Positions 1 through 6,945 of a stretch of 41,160 nt of DNA are shown piece after piece. The notes under the pieces were generated by a model, which saw only the letters and a list, made by a program, of their open reading frames with translations, made no database searches and had not been told where the DNA came from. The DNA is from Paenibacillus sp. A3. GTDB taxonomy: Bacteria > Bacillota > Bacilli > Paenibacillales > NBRC-103111. Within the stretch, counting starts at the first letter, position 1. The number at the start of each line of letters is the position of its first letter. A program made the position numbers and the translations under genes. The stretch spans positions 1-41,160 of the forward strand of contig NZ_JTHN01000070.1 in NCBI RefSeq assembly GCF_001399685.1. The letters are read 5' to 3'.

Positions 1-208
1 AGCCGAGCTTATCGAGAAACCCGCTTCGCGTAGAAATTCTCTGCATACGCCGGTGGGGTATATCCCTCCAGCCGCTCTTGAAACCCGTGAACTTGATTAC
101 AATTAGCGGTATTTTCACGGGTTTCAAAGGCGGACGTAAACTCTTACGGGATATACCCCACCTCTATTTGTCTGAGATTTTCTACTTCTAGAGTTTCTCA
201 ACAGCCTG
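1..208. repeat. Structured palindromic element, copy A (left end may be cut by the window)
   Basis: Nested inverted repeats. The outer arms GGTGGGGTATATCCC (52-66) and its exact complement (148-162) enclose a short helix, CCGCT (72-76) against GGCGG (129-133) with one T-G wobble. Inside that is a perfect 14-bp stem, TTGAAACCCGTGAA (78-91) against 114-127, with a 22-nt loop containing TTGATT and TTAGCGG. The right end TTTCTCAACAGCCTG (194-208) resembles, in reverse, the left end near position 7-21 (ATCGAGAAAC), like short terminal inverted repeats. Copy B at 5843-6058 has the same plan with different stem sequences. No protein is encoded. It could be a MITE-like mobile element or a structured RNA. 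Confidence 0.75.
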
Positions 209-241
209 ACGTCGTCCTGTGAAAGGACGACGTTTATTTTT
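209..241 (+). terminator. Rho-independent terminator
   Basis: A perfect 10-bp stem ACGTCGTCCT/AGGACGACGT with a 5-nt loop (209-233) is followed by TTATTTTT. It would end a plus-strand transcript entering from upstream of the window or from element copy A. The stem starts directly after the right end of that element. Confidence 0.8.
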
Positions 242-252
242 CTATGTACTAA

Positions 253-281
253 TTGTAAATAACTACTAAAAGTGATATCAT
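253..281 (+). promoter_or_regulatory. Candidate sigma-A promoter for the serine hydrolase
   Basis: TTGTAA (253-258) and TATCAT (276-281) are separated by 17 nt. The region is AT-rich and lies about 40 nt before the start codon at 324. A second TATCAT copy follows five bases later, so the exact -10 is uncertain. Confidence 0.5.
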
Positions 282-323
282 AACAATATCATAAATAAAA
301 AACGCAAATCGAGGTGAGTTAGC

Positions 324-1379
324 TTGGATAACGTTATGGCAAATATCATGTCTCAGAAACGCATTCACCGATGGGCGAATCTCCCGACACATCGTTTAAC
401 GGTCGGTTTGATCCGGAAATCCGCACGAACGATATGGACTGGGCAACAATCCAAGGAAGTTGACTGCACGAAGTCGATCTATGAGATCGGCTCGATTACC
501 AAAACCATGGTCGGCCTATTACTCGCAATAGGAGAACAGAACGGGATGTGGAGCCGTTCCGATCGGCTTTCGGCTTTCGTCCCGGAATGGTCTTCCAGCT
601 CATTTGCCAATCAAACCACGCTGTTGGAGCTTGTTACGCATACCGCCGGCCTACCCGATGTACCGGGGAATTTTAGAGCCGCCATAACCGATCGGTTGAA
701 TCCTTACGCGAACTATGACGATGCCCGCTTAATCGAGGCTGTTTTGTCGGAGAGTCCCAAGAAGAACAGCAAGCACCGCTATTCCAATTATGGCTTCGGC
801 TTACTTGGCTGGCTGCTTTCCAGACGGTTGGGCATGAGCTTGAATGAAGCGCTGGCCGGACATATATTTAACCCTCTTGGCATGACGGATTCCGGAACAG
901 GCATGAGCCGACAGCCGGCCGGACAGCTTCTTCCCGTGTTCAATTCCAAAGGCAAGCCTATGCAGCATTGGGACTTCCTTGATACGCTGGGGGGCGCAGG
1001 GGCGGGCCGTTCGACGATAACCGATATGCTTAACTATTTGGATGCGCATTTAAGCCATTTCGATGCTCCCCTCGGCCCGGCGATTGCGAAATGCTTAGAG
1101 GAGCATTATGCCATAATGCCGGGCCGAGGGATCGGGATCGGTTTCGGTTGGATGAGGTACAAAGAAAAGGACGGCACGACTACGCATTGGCACAACGGAG
1201 GAACGTATGGATCGAGTTCCTTTATTACTTTTAACCGCGAAAAAGAGATGGGACTGGTTATTTTATCGAACCACGGCTCTTCGATTTGGAGCCAGATCGC
1301 GCCTCTGATTGGCATTCAAGTGATGTCTGTCGATCATTTAGCCTCCGTGCTGACCAAGAAGCTCTTTGTAGAAGGTTAA
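324..1379 (+). CDS. Serine hydrolase, beta-lactamase/penicillin-binding-protein family
   Basis: 351-aa protein of the class C beta-lactamase/DD-peptidase-like family (Pfam Beta-lactamase type). The three fold motifs are visible: SITK (SxxK, nucleophile Ser and general base Lys) near residue 57, YSN (YxN) near 153, and HNGG near 291 in place of KTG. The HxG variant is common in esterase-like and D-aminopeptidase-like members, so the substrate is open. No signal peptide or membrane anchor is evident, suggesting a cytoplasmic esterase or peptidase rather than a secreted beta-lactamase. The start is TTG at 324: GAGGTGAG (311-318) sits 5 nt upstream, whereas the next ATG (336) is too far. The stop overlaps by 4 nt the stop of the convergent MFS gene. 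Confidence 0.85.
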   Translation: MDNVMANIMSQKRIHRWANLPTHRLTVGLIRKSARTIWTGQQSKEVDCTKSIYEIGSITKTMVGLLLAIGEQNGMWSRSDRLSAFVPEWSSSSFANQTTLLELVTHTAGLPDVPGNFRAAITDRLNPYANYDDARLIEAVLSESPKKNSKHRYSNYGFGLLGWLLSRRLGMSLNEALAGHIFNPLGMTDSGTGMSRQPAGQLLPVFNSKGKPMQHWDFLDTLGGAGAGRSTITDMLNYLDAHLSHFDAPLGPAIAKCLEEHYAIMPGRGIGIGFGWMRYKEKDGTTTHWHNGGTYGSSSFITFNREKEMGLVILSNHGSSIWSQIAPLIGIQVMSVDHLASVLTKKLFVEG

Positions 1380-2752
1380 TCGGCTCTCTTGGCAATACGG
1401 AAAGATATGAGAAAGCTCAGGACGATGAAGAGCAGCTGAGTCAATAAGGCCAGCATGATTCCCGTAAAGATGCCTTGGCCAAAATGCCCGCTTACCGCGA
1501 TTAAAGCTCCGCCGATTCCGATGCTCACCCCCGGGCAAAAAGCGTCGACGAATTGCAGATACGCGGAAATCTCGCCTTCCTCGCCTGAGCGGGCATGCTG
1601 CAGCGCAATGGCTCCTGTCGTCGGATTGGCCAACCCAATGCCGAAGCCGGTAAAAATTTGTGAGATGACGGCAAACTCAATTCCCCCGCTCTCCAATCCT
1701 ACAGCCGTGATGACCAGCGATACGCCGACGATCATTAAGCCGATACCCGCTGTAATCCGTTTTTTTCTGCCCCGGCCGTTATCCTTTTCGTCCAGTTTGG
1801 ATTGCAGCCACGCTGCGGTGGACCAGCTTAACGCACCTGCGGCGACGATCAGCCCGGCAAGGTCTGCGGGCAAGCCTTTGACTTCCGTCAGAGCCAAGAC
1901 GACATAGCTCTCGACAGCAACATAGCACGCAACATACAGCCCTCTTGACACAATGGTGGCGGGCAGCCCTTTTTTGACGGAGAACGTTCTTGCAGGGAGC
2001 AGTTGCTGTAGTGGACGGACCATGACGATCAACCCGATAAGTGCAAGCGCAATGCCCTTCCAATCGGAAACAAAGCCCAGCCCGCTCAGCAGCAGACCCG
2101 TACCTACCGTCAGCAATACAGCGTATCCTTCCTTGCGTCCGCTTTTCTGAACCGGAGTGCTAGCCGTTTGAAGCTTGCGAAAGGAAGGAAGCGTCAGCAA
2201 GACGGCCAATGCGATCAAAGGCAATACAAGCCAGAACACGAATCTCCACGAGACATATTCGGCCAGCAGGCCGGCAATATAAGGACCGATCAACGCCGGC
2301 AAAATATAGGCACTGGAAAATGCGGCCAAAATTTTCGTCCTTAGCGCATCGGGATAGCTTAAGGTAATGCTGTAGTACACGCATGTGACAATAGCGCCTG
2401 CGCCAAAGCCTTGAAACGCTCTCCCCGCGATTAACATCGGCATATTCACGGAGGTGGCGGCAACCAAAATACCGGCCACAAAAATAACGATAGACAAAGA
2501 AAAAGAGCGATACACGCCGATTTTGCCGATTTGCTGACCGATGACCATCGTGCCCAAAATTTGCGTCAACAGAAATGCGCTGAAGATCCAGCCGTATAAC
2601 GAAATACCGTTCAAATGCTGCGCCAAATCCGGCGCGATGGTCGTAATCGCCAGGCCTTCGAACGCTACGGTAGTCACAGCCAAAATGATACCGATGGTCA
2701 ACGCCCGGTAACGCGAGTCAAAAATAGCTGCCTTACTTTCACCTTGTTCCAT
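1376..2752 (-). CDS. MFS drug-efflux-type transporter (DHA2-like)
   Basis: 458-aa polytopic membrane protein with 12-14 predicted hydrophobic segments. The motif GRAFQGFGAGA lies near residue 110 and GPYIAGLLAEYVSWRFVF, a motif-C-like stretch of drug:H+ antiporters, near 155. The family exports small hydrophobic compounds with proton exchange; the substrate cannot be told from sequence. GGAGGGA lies 9 nt before the ATG. A MarR-type gene lies 179 nt upstream in the same orientation, and an inverted repeat in the gap (2771-2801) is a plausible operator, so MarR repression of this pump is likely. Its 3' end overlaps the serine hydrolase stop. Confidence 0.85.
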   Translation of the reverse strand: MEQGESKAAIFDSRYRALTIGIILAVTTVAFEGLAITTIAPDLAQHLNGISLYGWIFSAFLLTQILGTMVIGQQIGKIGVYRSFSLSIVIFVAGILVAATSVNMPMLIAGRAFQGFGAGAIVTCVYYSITLSYPDALRTKILAAFSSAYILPALIGPYIAGLLAEYVSWRFVFWLVLPLIALAVLLTLPSFRKLQTASTPVQKSGRKEGYAVLLTVGTGLLLSGLGFVSDWKGIALALIGLIVMVRPLQQLLPARTFSVKKGLPATIVSRGLYVACYVAVESYVVLALTEVKGLPADLAGLIVAAGALSWSTAAWLQSKLDEKDNGRGRKKRITAGIGLMIVGVSLVITAVGLESGGIEFAVISQIFTGFGIGLANPTTGAIALQHARSGEEGEISAYLQFVDAFCPGVSIGIGGALIAVSGHFGQGIFTGIMLALLTQLLFIVLSFLISFRIAKRAD

Positions 2753-2770
2753 TCTCTTATCCCTCCATCT

Positions 2771-2801
2771 ACTTGCTAGAACATTAGTTGCTTTAGCAAG
2801 T
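2771..2801. promoter_or_regulatory. Candidate MarR operator upstream of the MFS gene
   Basis: Inverted repeat ACTTGCTA (2771-2778) and TAGCAAGT (2794-2801). The interval contains TAGTTGCT (2785-2792), a word that also occurs in the marR promoter at 3388-3395. Its position just before the pump's ribosome binding site suits repression. Inference only. Confidence 0.45.
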
Positions 2802-2931
2802 ATAAAAACTAAAAAAAGTTGTAGCTGTTAACACCTAAGCTGCCTTAAAGAACCTAAAAAATAGTCTTGTCCATAATTGCCATAGCAAATATATGATTAA
2901 AAAAACTCAAAGCAGTAAAACGGACAAATCT

Positions 2932-3357
2932 CTACAAATCCTTCACGTTATTATACATAACGGCAAGGATTCTTCTAAAGGTCTCGACTTCTTCCTCCGA
3001 CAAACCTTCGACCGTTTTCTTATAAGCTTCGATCGACGGAGCAAGGATGTCCTCTTTGATTTCTCTGCCTTTTGGCGTTAAATATACCCGTAGCGATCTG
3101 CGGTCCGTCTCGTGGGTGACGCGATGAACGAAGCCCTTCTTTTCCAGCTTGAACAGCATCCGGGCAATGTTCGTCTGATCTTTGTACAGCCTTTCCGCAA
3201 GCTCTTTTTGGGTGATCCCCTCCTTTTCCCAGAGAATGACCAATATCTCCCACTGATCCACGGTAATATCGAAAGGGTTAACGACCTTTTGATAATAATT
3301 GTTAAGCTTCAAATCCGCGCGGTGTACGATAACGCCGATATACTTTTCTAATTCCAA
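2932..3357 (-). CDS. MarR-family transcriptional regulator
   Basis: 141 aa, the usual length for the family. The winged helix-turn-helix spans about residues 30-100: the recognition region reads ITQKELAERLYKDQTNIARM and the wing contains THETDRRSLRVYLT with the conserved DxRS/V core. The flanking helices form the dimerisation domain. The start is TTG, with GGAGG 6 nt upstream. The gene lies 179 nt upstream of, and co-oriented with, an MFS pump, the usual arrangement for a MarR repressor that releases an efflux gene when it binds a phenolic or antibiotic ligand. The ligand is unknown. Confidence 0.9.
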   Translation of the reverse strand: MELEKYIGVIVHRADLKLNNYYQKVVNPFDITVDQWEILVILWEKEGITQKELAERLYKDQTNIARMLFKLEKKGFVHRVTHETDRRSLRVYLTPKGREIKEDILAPSIEAYKKTVEGLSEEEVETFRRILAVMYNNVKDL

Positions 3358-3386
3358 TGCCAGCCTCCATCATAGTCGACATGATT

Positions 3387-3397
3387 ATAGTTGCTAT
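3387..3397. promoter_or_regulatory. Candidate MarR autoregulatory operator
   Basis: Palindrome ATAG-TTG-CTAT located 30-40 nt before the marR start. It shares TAGTTGCT with the inverted repeat before the pump gene at 2785-2792. Two related sites at the two promoters fit autoregulation plus control of the pump. Confidence 0.4.
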
Positions 3398-3458
3398 GAC
3401 CATTATATTTTCCAAATCCGGCGCTGTCAATCCGCGAAATGGTTAGTTTGATCAAAAA

Positions 3459-3505
3459 GCAAAAAGGCAGCGGGGGTGACATCCCCCCTGAAACTGCCTT
3501 TTCCT
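3459..3505 (-). terminator. Rho-independent terminator of the fusB-like/MFS transcript
   Basis: AAGGCAG (3464-3470) pairs with CTGCCTT (3494-3500), enclosing a second GGGGG/CCCCC helix. Read on the minus strand, the stem is followed by TTTTTGCTTTTT. It lies 12 nt beyond the stop codon of the MFS gene. Confidence 0.85.
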
Positions 3506-3512
3506 TATTTGC

Positions 3513-4913
3513 TTACGTTTTCTTTTGCACCGCAGCGCCTTTTCCGCTGCCGAACAGCTCCCGGTTGGAAATGTCCGGAAGCCCCAGCGAGACCAGAAAG
3601 GCCAAAGCCGTAACGACGGAGACGAAGACGAAGACGACGTGAATGCCGTGTGCCAGATCCGCGGCTTCGCCAGTGGACGCGAATGCATTAAACACGACGC
3701 CGAAAATCGCAATAAACACCGTCTGACCTAACGTATTCATGAGTGCGCTCGTCGACATGGCGATGCCGCGCTGGCGGTTCTCGACCGCGTTCTGCATCAG
3801 AATCGCTAGCACGGTTCGGCTAACACCGAGGCCGAAACCCGCCAGAAGCATGATGACGAAGAACACCGGCACCGGTGTTGCCGTCGTGATCGTTGCCAGC
3901 ATCCCCCCGCTGAACATGAGCAGGCCTGCTCCGAGGACGGAGACCCGCTTGGGCGGAAACCGTTTCATGAGTTTACCTGCGGCTGTCGCGCCGAGCGGCC
4001 ATCCGACCGTCGCAATGGCGACAGCGAAGCCCGACACGATCGGCGACTGATGCTTGAGCGATTGCAGCCAAATCGGGAAATACACCGTCGTCGCGATAGG
4101 AAAGGCGTACGCCACAAAGCTGAACAGGTTCGGAATCAGGACAACCCTGTTCCGAAACAGCTCCAGCGGTATGAACGGCTCGGATACGCGCCGCTCGACC
4201 CCCACAAAAACGATGCCGAACAGCACGAACATAGCTGCGAACAGCAGATTAACCGGCGAAAGGAAGCCGCTCTCTCCCCCGAACAGCAGCACGATGAGCA
4301 GCGACGAAATACTCGCCAGGAATGAGACCGCCCCGATCCAATCGATGGATCTGCCCACCGGCCGGAACGTCTCCTTGAACGCGAACGATAGCAGCAGCAG
4401 CGACGCCAGACCAAGCGGCAGGTTGAGGAAGAAAATCCATCGCCAGTCGGCGAATTGGACGATCAACCCTCCGATCAACGGGCCGACGATGCTGGACAGA
4501 ACCCATACGCTGCTGAAAATCCCCTGCAGCCGGGTCTGTTCCTCCGGCGTATAGATGTCGCCAATGATGGTCATCGTGATCGGAAAGATTGCCCCGGCGC
4601 CCAGCGCCTGCACGGCCCGGAAAATAACAAGCTGCAGCATCGTTGCCGCCGCCCCGCAGAGGACGGAGCCAAGCAAAAACACGACGATGGCGATCATGAG
4701 AATACGCTTGCGGCCGTTCAGATCCGCGAGCTTGCCGTAAATCGGCGTGGTGACGGCCGTGATGAGCAGGTAAACGGAGAACGTCATGTTCATCAGTTCC
4801 ATGCCCTTCAAATCGTCGACGATGGATTTCATCGCCGTGGTGACGATCGTCGCTTCCATCGCGCTCAAGAACATGACGATGAGAATGGATACGAGAACCC
4901 AATTACGATTCAT
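3513..4913 (-). CDS. MFS multidrug transporter, DHA2 (EmrB/QacA) family
   Basis: 466 aa with about 14 hydrophobic segments, typical of DHA2. The first helix has SAMEATIVTTAM, matching the acidic D/E-xT motif of this subfamily. Motif A reads GKLADLNGRKRIL near residue 60, and motif C reads GPLIGGLIVQFADWRWIFF followed by NLPLG near 145. It is a proton-driven exporter of hydrophobic or cationic drugs; the substrate is unknown. The start overlaps by 11 nt the end of the FusB-like gene, so the two are translationally coupled. Together they pair target protection with efflux, suggesting a resistance operon under the same attenuator leader. A terminator follows directly. Confidence 0.88.
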   Translation of the reverse strand: MNRNWVLVSILIVMFLSAMEATIVTTAMKSIVDDLKGMELMNMTFSVYLLITAVTTPIYGKLADLNGRKRILMIAIVVFLLGSVLCGAAATMLQLVIFRAVQALGAGAIFPITMTIIGDIYTPEEQTRLQGIFSSVWVLSSIVGPLIGGLIVQFADWRWIFFLNLPLGLASLLLLSFAFKETFRPVGRSIDWIGAVSFLASISSLLIVLLFGGESGFLSPVNLLFAAMFVLFGIVFVGVERRVSEPFIPLELFRNRVVLIPNLFSFVAYAFPIATTVYFPIWLQSLKHQSPIVSGFAVAIATVGWPLGATAAGKLMKRFPPKRVSVLGAGLLMFSGGMLATITTATPVPVFFVIMLLAGFGLGVSRTVLAILMQNAVENRQRGIAMSTSALMNTLGQTVFIAIFGVVFNAFASTGEAADLAHGIHVVFVFVSVVTALAFLVSLGLPDISNRELFGSGKGAAVQKKT

Positions 4914-5571
4914 GGGTGCCCACCACCTCTCGAACGAACTTTACAAGCGCGGTGACATCCGTAATGTTCTTGTTGCAAACCTCGCTGTCCACACACAAGT
5001 AGTTGCCGATCGCCTTATAGTAGTCGGACGAAGCGTTCGCCGGCTTCGACCTGGTGACCGCTGAAAACAACGCAACTTCCGCATGCCGATTGCACAAAAA
5101 GCATACGCCTTTATTCGCCGGGATATATCTTCCTTCGATGCCGACGAGCTGCCCGTCCGGACGGTACACGATGAACAATTTATTTGTCGCGATGTCCACC
5201 CAGCCAAGATAAGTCACATGACGGTAATCGATCGCGGTTAAATCGGGAAGCTTCAGCTTTTTGTTTTTGGGGAACAGCTTGGCAAGCTGCTTTCCTGTCA
5301 CTTCCGGAAACTGAACCAAATAAGGCTCCAACGAATGCAAATAATGCCGGAATTCTCCCTCCGTACGCAACGTTGAAGCCTTTTCCAACACTTGCCTTTG
5401 AAGCTCGGCGGTATCCGGGAATGCTTCCATAATATTGAAGTGAACGCTATATCTTACTGATTCCACCACTTTCGGATCGGTAACGGAATTGCAGGCACGC
5501 TCCAGCAGATCGACCTGCTTTTTGATGAAATTATATTGATGGTTTCTAATGAATGGGAATGGTTTGACCAT
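4903..5571 (-). CDS. FusB/FusC-family EF-G-binding protein (FBP), zinc-finger type
   Basis: 222 aa, close to the roughly 213 aa of staphylococcal FusB. The N-terminal helical domain (about 1-100) binds EF-G in known members. The C-terminal treble-clef zinc finger (about 120-222) shows four cysteines, C157 and C160 (CFLC) and C193 and C199 (NYLCVDSEVCN). Known FusB proteins bind the C-terminal domains of EF-G and release it from the ribosome when fusidic acid stalls it; chromosomal homologues of unknown role are widespread in Bacillales. Here the gene has a strong promoter (5776-5804), a leader peptide and an RBS-masking hairpin. It is the first gene of an operon with an MFS exporter. Family assignment is firm; a resistance role is inference. 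Confidence 0.87.
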   Translation of the reverse strand: MVKPFPFIRNHQYNFIKKQVDLLERACNSVTDPKVVESVRYSVHFNIMEAFPDTAELQRQVLEKASTLRTEGEFRHYLHSLEPYLVQFPEVTGKQLAKLFPKNKKLKLPDLTAIDYRHVTYLGWVDIATNKLFIVYRPDGQLVGIEGRYIPANKGVCFLCNRHAEVALFSAVTRSKPANASSDYYKAIGNYLCVDSEVCNKNITDVTALVKFVREVVGTHES

Positions 5572-5581
5572 TTGCTTTCAG

Positions 5582-5717
5582 CCCCTTATTTTTGATGAAT
5601 ACAAAAATAGGTGCAAAGCCCATGATTAGAACCGATCCAAGCTTTCTCGGGCGACAAGGTTAACGAAATAACCAACCGGCCCATGCAAAGTATCGCCCTA
5701 ATGTTAGGCTTTGCATG
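5582..5717 (-). promoter_or_regulatory. Putative translational attenuator leader of the FusB-like gene
   Basis: Three features appear in the mRNA sense. (1) CATGCAAAG (5717-5709), overlapping the end of the leader ORF, pairs with CTTTGCATG (5690-5682), 9 bp. (2) The overlapping TGCAAAGCC (5715-5707) can instead pair with GGCTTTGCA (5620-5612), 9 bp, so the two are mutually exclusive. (3) Next to the latter, CCTATTTTTG (5611-5602) pairs with CAAAAATAAGG (5594-5584) with one bulge, taking up the start of the AAGGGG ribosome binding site (5587-5582). This layout fits ribosome stalling in the leader peptide switching the RBS between hidden and free. Confidence 0.65.
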
Positions 5718-5751
5718 AGCTGCTTCTTGTTCCGGCAAAATACTTTGCCAT
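5704..5751 (-). CDS. 15-codon leader peptide upstream of the FusB-like gene
   Basis: An ATG at 5751 opens the frame MAKYFAGTRSSSCKA and stops at TAA (5706-5704). GGAGG (5764-5760) lies 8 nt before the ATG, a better ribosome binding site than that of the FusB-like gene itself. It begins about 20 nt after the predicted transcription start. Its last codons (TGC AAA GCC TAA) form one arm of two alternative hairpins, as in the leader peptides of erm, cat and fusB-type attenuators. The 74-aa frame that overlaps it lacks a suitable ribosome binding site. Confidence 0.65.
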   Translation of the reverse strand: MAKYFAGTRSSSCKA

Positions 5752-5775
5752 TTTAACCGCCTCCATTCATCCGCC

Positions 5776-5804
5776 ATTATAAAAGAAATCGGCCTTGATC
5801 GCAA
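5776..5804 (-). promoter_or_regulatory. Sigma-A promoter of the FusB-like operon
   Basis: On the minus strand, TTGCGA (5804-5799), a 17-nt spacer and a perfect TATAAT (5781-5776). The predicted start near 5769 gives a leader of about 200 nt containing the leader peptide and hairpins. Confidence 0.75.
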
Positions 5805-5821
5805 TTGCAAAATCGATTATA

Positions 5822-5842
5822 ACGAAAGTTCACCGAATTTCG
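5822..5842. repeat. Left 21-bp direct repeat flanking element copy B
   Basis: ACGAAAGTTCACCGAATTTCG, split here as ACGAAAGTTC + ACCGAATTTCG, is identical to 6059-6079. The right copy includes the last codons and stop of the nucleotidyltransferase gene, so the left copy looks like a duplicated target or attachment site. Confidence 0.85.
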
Positions 5843-6058
5843 GCAGGCTGTTGAGAAAAGAGATCAATAAAAATAATAGAGGTTACGAGGGGATGGGATA
5901 TCCACTTCCGACCGCTGTTGTCATCGGGAAATTTGATTGGAGGCCGCTTGTTAGCGGACATTTCCCGATGACAAAGGCGGCCGCTATCGCTTCTCCAGTG
6001 GATACCCCACCTCCGTTTGCATCTCTATTTTTGTAAAAGCCCACTTCTCAACAAGCTC
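5843..6058. repeat. Structured palindromic element, copy B
   Basis: Same plan as copy A at 1-208. The imperfect ends are CAGGCTGTTGAGAAA (5845-5859) on the left and TTCTCAACAAGCTC on the right. The outer helix TATCCACT (5899-5906) pairs with AGTGGATA (5997-6004), followed by CCCCACCTC as in copy A. CCGCT (5912-5916) pairs with GGCGG (5976-5980) with the same T-G wobble. The perfect 15-bp inner stem TTGTCATCGGGAAAT (5918-5932) pairs with 5960-5974. The loop carries TTGATT and TTAGCGG as in copy A. The inner-stem sequence is unrelated to copy A beyond TTG, yet pairing is kept. No coding content. Confidence 0.75.
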
Positions 6059-6079
6059 ACGAAAGTTCACCGAATTTCG
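6059..6079. repeat. Right 21-bp direct repeat, overlapping the 3' end of the nucleotidyltransferase gene
   Basis: Identical to 5822-5842. The stop codon of the minus-strand gene (6069-6067) lies within it. A 3'-gene-end repeat on both sides of a small element resembles either a long target-site duplication or an attL/attR pair. Confidence 0.85.
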
Positions 6080-6660
6080 TTTTTGTTGTTTAACCACTCC
6101 TGGAATTGAAGCGGTGTTCGCACGTTATCGTCCAATACGGCCATATAAATGTCGTAGCTTTTCACTTCTTTTCCGTATTCAGCTCGCGTGGCCCAGCTAT
6201 CTTTGATGGTCAGAATAGCTTCCCGCAGCGCCGGGGTAAGCCGGTCAGGCATCGTCCTAATATGCTTGAGATCAGGCTGTCTATCCGGTTCGTCGACGAA
6301 CCAAATATCGAGCTTCCAATCCATACCGCTCAGCGCTCTATACTTTAATCCAAGGTACAGTCCGTCCGGATAGCTGGGATCCGTATTCCAGACGCCGGAG
6401 TCATTCAGGAACCGCACCTCTCGCATCCCTTGGCAAACCATGAGTTCGGAAGCGATCTGAGTTACTACATCAATGTTGAGCTTGGAGCATACAACGGTAA
6501 TATCCAGATCTCTCCACACCATCAGCCCGAGAGCAGCACTGCCGACTCGAACCGGCTGGCCCGCCGAAGATAGCAACTCGTCGATTTTCAATTCCTTCGC
6601 TACAGCTCTCGCTTCGATTTGCAGCTCGTGCTGCCGTATCAGAAGTTCGTTGTTGGACAC
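6067..6660 (-). CDS. Nucleotidyltransferase-fold protein
   Basis: 197 aa. The minimal nucleotidyltransferase signature is visible: RVGSAALGLMVWRDLDIT near residues 38-55 (GS followed by DxD) and a third acidic residue in WKLDIWF near 117. Such proteins transfer a nucleoside monophosphate to a small molecule or protein; the length and lack of a helical antibiotic-binding domain do not identify a substrate. The start is GTG at 6660 with AAGGAG about 12 nt upstream. The last codons fall inside the 21-bp repeat that flanks the palindromic element. It points the same way as the FusB-like operon but is separated from it by that element and a promoter. Confidence 0.7.
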   Translation of the reverse strand: MSNNELLIRQHELQIEARAVAKELKIDELLSSAGQPVRVGSAALGLMVWRDLDITVVCSKLNIDVVTQIASELMVCQGMREVRFLNDSGVWNTDPSYPDGLYLGLKYRALSGMDWKLDIWFVDEPDRQPDLKHIRTMPDRLTPALREAILTIKDSWATRAEYGKEVKSYDIYMAVLDDNVRTPLQFQEWLNNKNEIR

Positions 6661-6690
6661 CGTTTGTCACTCTCCTTTTACATGGCCTCA

Positions 6691-6945
6691 TCACAATTCA
6701 CGATCCTGCCCCACCTTGATGGCTACGCGCCCCTTCTTATGTCCTGTTTCGACATACCTGTGTGCGTCGGCTATTTGTTCGAACGAGTAGCGCCGATCTA
6801 TGACCGGCTTTAGTACTCCCTTTTCCATCAGCTCTTTGAGGAGCAATATCTCTTCCGTACGGACCTTCGCTACTCCTTGCCCCGCGACGGAGATGTATTG
6901 TCCGTTCGGAGCCAACGCTTTCTTGGAATTCGATTTCGAACCTAC
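6691..6945 (-). pseudogene. 3' remnant of a zinc-type alcohol dehydrogenase/quinone oxidoreductase (MDR) gene
   Basis: Minus-strand translation gives about 84 residues matching only the C-terminal end of medium-chain NAD(P)-dependent reductases: VGSKSNSKKALAPNGQYIS, then ELMEKGVLKPVIDRRYSFEQ, then IADAHRYVETGHKKGRVAIK. Full proteins are about 320-340 aa, so roughly three quarters is missing. Readable homology runs back to about 6945, exactly at the stop codon of the LuxR-family gene (TAG 6944-6942), so the upstream part was replaced at that point. A TTG at 6915 could start a 74-aa product, but no good ribosome binding site is seen. Confidence 0.8.

Noticed and set aside
5586-5810. 74-codon minus-strand open frame upstream of the FusB-like gene
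   Set aside because: It starts at or upstream of the predicted transcription start and has no SD. A 15-codon frame in another register has a good SD and better explains the leader.
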